NCBI GenBank assembly: GCA_020201335.1 | Contig: JAIVGZ010000012.1 | Span: 1-53,220, forward strand | DNA from: Natronospirales bacterium | GTDB lineage: Bacteria; Pseudomonadota; Gammaproteobacteria; Natronospirales; JAIVGZ01 | Direction of reading: 5' to 3' | Length of the DNA: 53,220 nucleotides | In this document: positions 51,712 through 53,220 of the stretch, one piece after another | Layout of the letters: every line of letters begins with the position of its first letter | Numbering within the stretch: the first letter of the stretch is position 1 | The notes under the pieces: model-generated | Told to the model about the DNA's origin: nothing | The model's database searches: none | What the model saw: only the letters and a program-made list of their open reading frames with translations | Position numbers and translations under genes: made by a program

Positions 51712-52296
51712 TTACGACCTTACGAACCCCAAGAGCGGTCCGATGTCGTGCCTGTCAGCCGCGCGCAATGCGTTAACGTAAGCGCGCCGTGTTTCGCCGG
51801 GGTCAGCAAGGCTCTGCCTACCCCAGCTGAAGCGGGGCCGGTGCAGCGACAACAACAATAAATCAGCCGCCACCCGGGCGTGACGGCCGTTGCCGTTCGG
51901 GTAGCAGTGAACCGATACCAATCGATGATGGAAGCGGGCCGCAAGCTCGTCAGCGTCGTAGGTTCCGTGGTCCACCCAGTATCGACAGTCTTCGAGAAGG
52001 TGACGCATCTCCTCGGAGATACGCGTCCAGTCGACCCCGACATTCTTGTCCGAGCGCCGGTACCTCCCAGCCCACGCCCATACTTGCCCAAACATTCGCC
52101 CGTGCAGCGTGCGTAAGAACCGCTCGTCGACTGGATTTCGCCGGCGCGCGAACGCCCACGTTTCCCCGTCCACGATGTTGGCCTGTTCAGCCGCATTGAG
52201 TTCGGCGCGGGTCGCGATGTACGAGAGCAGAAGTCCTTCACGCTCGTCCGGATCGAGCGTTGTTGCGGCGTCGTCGCCAGGTTCGGAACCTGTCAC
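51712..52296 (-). CDS. Fic-domain protein, 'mobile mystery protein B' type (TIGR02613-like)
   Basis: The 194-residue Fic protein has an N-terminal helix with TRAELNAAEQANI, RRNPVDERFLRTLHGRMFGQVWAWAGRYRRSDKNVGV (read in parts), and the Fic motif HCYPNGNGRHAR starting at His130. The motif departs from HPFxxGNGR: Cys-Tyr replace Pro-Phe, and Asn stands where many Fic AMP-transferases have Asp/Glu. The length and paired XRE partner match the mobile mystery A/B system. The GTG at 52296 overlaps the partner's stop (GTGA). Fic enzymes usually transfer AMP to target proteins; the activity of this branch is not established. Confidence 0.87.
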   Translation of the reverse strand: MTGSEPGDDAATTLDPDEREGLLLSYIATRAELNAAEQANIVDGETWAFARRRNPVDERFLRTLHGRMFGQVWAWAGRYRRSDKNVGVDWTRISEEMRHLLEDCRYWVDHGTYDADELAARFHHRLVSVHCYPNGNGRHARVAADLLLLSLHRPRFSWGRQSLADPGETRRAYVNALRAADRHDIGPLLGFVRS

Positions 52297-52760
52297 TTGT
52301 CCTCCCACAGCGCAGAGCCTGCCGTCGTAGCCAGTTGCTGCGCCAATGCCTGGACTTGCGCCTCGCCTTCCTCGGGGTCCACCCCTTGCGCCTCGAGCAC
52401 CATGTTATGGGACGCTGATTGCAGCCGGCGACGCGCCACAATCAGTGAACGCTCCGCAACGAGTTCGGAAAGGGGTTTCCGCGGCACCAGCACGTAAACA
52501 AGACGGCAGTCGAGCGCTTGCGCCGCACGCTCAAGCGAGTCGAGCGTGAGGCTGCCGCGCAACTCGGCTTTCTCCATCACAGACACCCGTGATTGCGTCA
52601 CCCCGAGCCGGACAGCGAGCTGGGCTGCGGTCATACCGAGCGCTTCCCGGATTGCTTTGATCCATCCGCCCGCCGGGCACGCGAAAGCGTCCTCGGCGTC
52701 TACGAGGCGTAGGCGTTGATCGAGGCGGCGTCTGGCTGTAACGCGGTCAGTGTGGCGCAT
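52293..52760 (-). CDS. XRE-type regulator, 'mobile mystery protein A' (TIGR02612-like)
   Basis: The 155-residue protein has a central helix-turn-helix (GWIKAIREALGMTAAQLAVRLGVTQSRVSVMEKAELRGSLTLDSLERAAQALDCRLVYVLVP read in parts). The CRLVYVLVPRKPL end of this core and the N-terminal RRLDQRL stretch are typical of mobile mystery protein A, the partner of Fic-type protein B. It probably acts as antitoxin or repressor of the pair. The ATG at 52760 was chosen over a TTG 12 bases upstream. Immediately upstream the DNA turns strongly AT-rich. Confidence 0.87.
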   Translation of the reverse strand: MRHTDRVTARRRLDQRLRLVDAEDAFACPAGGWIKAIREALGMTAAQLAVRLGVTQSRVSVMEKAELRGSLTLDSLERAAQALDCRLVYVLVPRKPLSELVAERSLIVARRRLQSASHNMVLEAQGVDPEEGEAQVQALAQQLATTAGSALWEDK

Positions 52761-52960
52761 AATTATTACCAATATGTTATGTAGGTGGATTAGATAATAA
52801 CATAAAGGTAATGTACTTAAAAAAAGAAAAGTATATTAATGTTATTAATAGTAATCGGGAGGCCCGACCCTAGTTATACGTGCCTTGTATATACTGCGGA
52901 GGGGCAAAAAAACCAAAACTAGGGAGGGGATGGATGACACTCGTCGTCCAGCAGCCGATG
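52761..52960. other. AT-rich flank upstream of the XRE/Fic pair
   Basis: About 100 bases (52761-52856) are strikingly AT-rich against a GC-rich chromosome and hold TTATTACC/GGTAAT inverted segments and TATTAATGTTATTAATA. They probably contain the promoter and operator of the XRE gene on the minus strand; several -10-like hexamers exist, so no single promoter can be chosen. The change in composition suggests acquired DNA or an island border. Confidence 0.55.
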
Positions 52961-53220
52961 ATTTCCGACCGTTTCAATCCGCACCCGTTGCCCAAGGCCA
53001 TCCACCATATCGGCACCCCTGTCGTCCTGGCGGATCGGCACGAGCGGCGTGCAAATCCCTACCGCGGCTCGGTAGGGTGATGTGTCATAAGCGATTCCTT
53101 TCCAGTAAAGAATGTCGTGTTTCTGGGTGCCAGACTAACGCGCACAAACTCTACGACACGTTATTTCGTGCTTCTGGGAAACTCTGAATAGAGCTGAATT
53201 GCAGTCTCACGAATTATCTT
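52961..53220. other. Right end of the window, no supported gene
   Basis: I see no convincing gene. Two short overlapping plus-strand frames (from 52880 and 52885) have no recognisable features and unremarkable codon patterns. TCGTGTTTCTGGG (53115-53127) recurs as TCGTGCTTCTGGG (53166-53178). A single GTTTCAATCC (52971-52980) is not followed by further copies. This may be the remnant of an insertion or the border of an element that continues beyond the window. Confidence 0.5.

Noticed and set aside
52971-52990. GTTTCAATCCGCACCCG resembling a CRISPR repeat end
   Set aside because: Only one copy is present, with no spacer-repeat spacing and no cas genes in the window.
52880-53187. Two short overlapping plus-strand reading frames at the right end
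   Set aside because: They have no recognisable domain, no convincing ribosome binding site and no third-position bias that would set them apart from chance.

Overview
The window is a GC-rich chromosomal segment of a diderm, peptidoglycan-containing gammaproteobacterium. Kdo/LPS genes (kdsD, kdsC, lptCAB, lpxC), a proteobacterial bc1 complex, sspAB, a rpoN-hpf-ptsN-rapZ-HPr block and the order lpoA/rsmI/rnpB/mraZ/dcw all fit a Pseudomonas- or Chromatiales/Xanthomonadales-like gammaproteobacterium. I cannot name the genus.

Layout. 1-7 kb (+): the end of nadD, rsfS, rlmH, maf, yhdP, a small exported orphan and a broken tldD. 7-9.8 kb (-): an FkbM-type methyltransferase coupled to purE and purK, then darP/yjgA. 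9.8-11.2 kb (+): pmbA/tldE. 11.2-20.3 kb (-): one compact operon running yrbG-kdsD-kdsC-lptC-lptA-lptB-rpoN-hpf-ptsN-rapZ-HPr-ptsI. 20.3-21.8 kb (+): ibaG and murA, convergent with degS (-). 23-26.7 kb (+): petABC, sspA, sspB. 26.7-31 kb (-): lpoA, yraN, diaA/gmhA, a shortened FAD-linked oxidase and a DUF3301 protein. 31-32.3 kb (+): rsmI and rnpB. 32.3-32.7 kb: a repeat-bearing intergenic region. 32.7-50.1 kb (+): the complete dcw cluster from mraZ to ftsZ, then lpxC. 50.1-52.8 kb: a glutaredoxin-MauE membrane protein and two toxin-antitoxin-like pairs (VapBC, and the 'mobile mystery' A/B pair of an XRE regulator and a Fic protein). The last 0.45 kb starts with an abrupt AT-rich stretch and holds no gene I can support.

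How it works together. Most of the window serves envelope growth: precursor synthesis (murA, murC-F, ddl), septal synthesis (ftsI, ftsW, ftsL, ftsQ, ftsA, ftsZ), LPS assembly, and their regulators (mraZ, rapZ, the nitrogen PTS, sigma-54). Genes are tightly packed, with 1-17 base overlaps almost everywhere.

The most striking observation is that five genes (tldD, rapZ, an FAD-linked oxidase, mraY, murG) each lack one internal block of roughly 150-300 bases that the family normally has, while both ends are well conserved. Three losses shift the frame and two do not. Since mraY and murG should be essential, the simplest reading is a recurrent assembly or gap-closing error. The alternative, real lesions complemented elsewhere, needs a read-level check. 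The best candidates for accessory biology are the toxin-antitoxin island at the right end, the methyltransferase-purEK coupling, and the orphan beside tldD.
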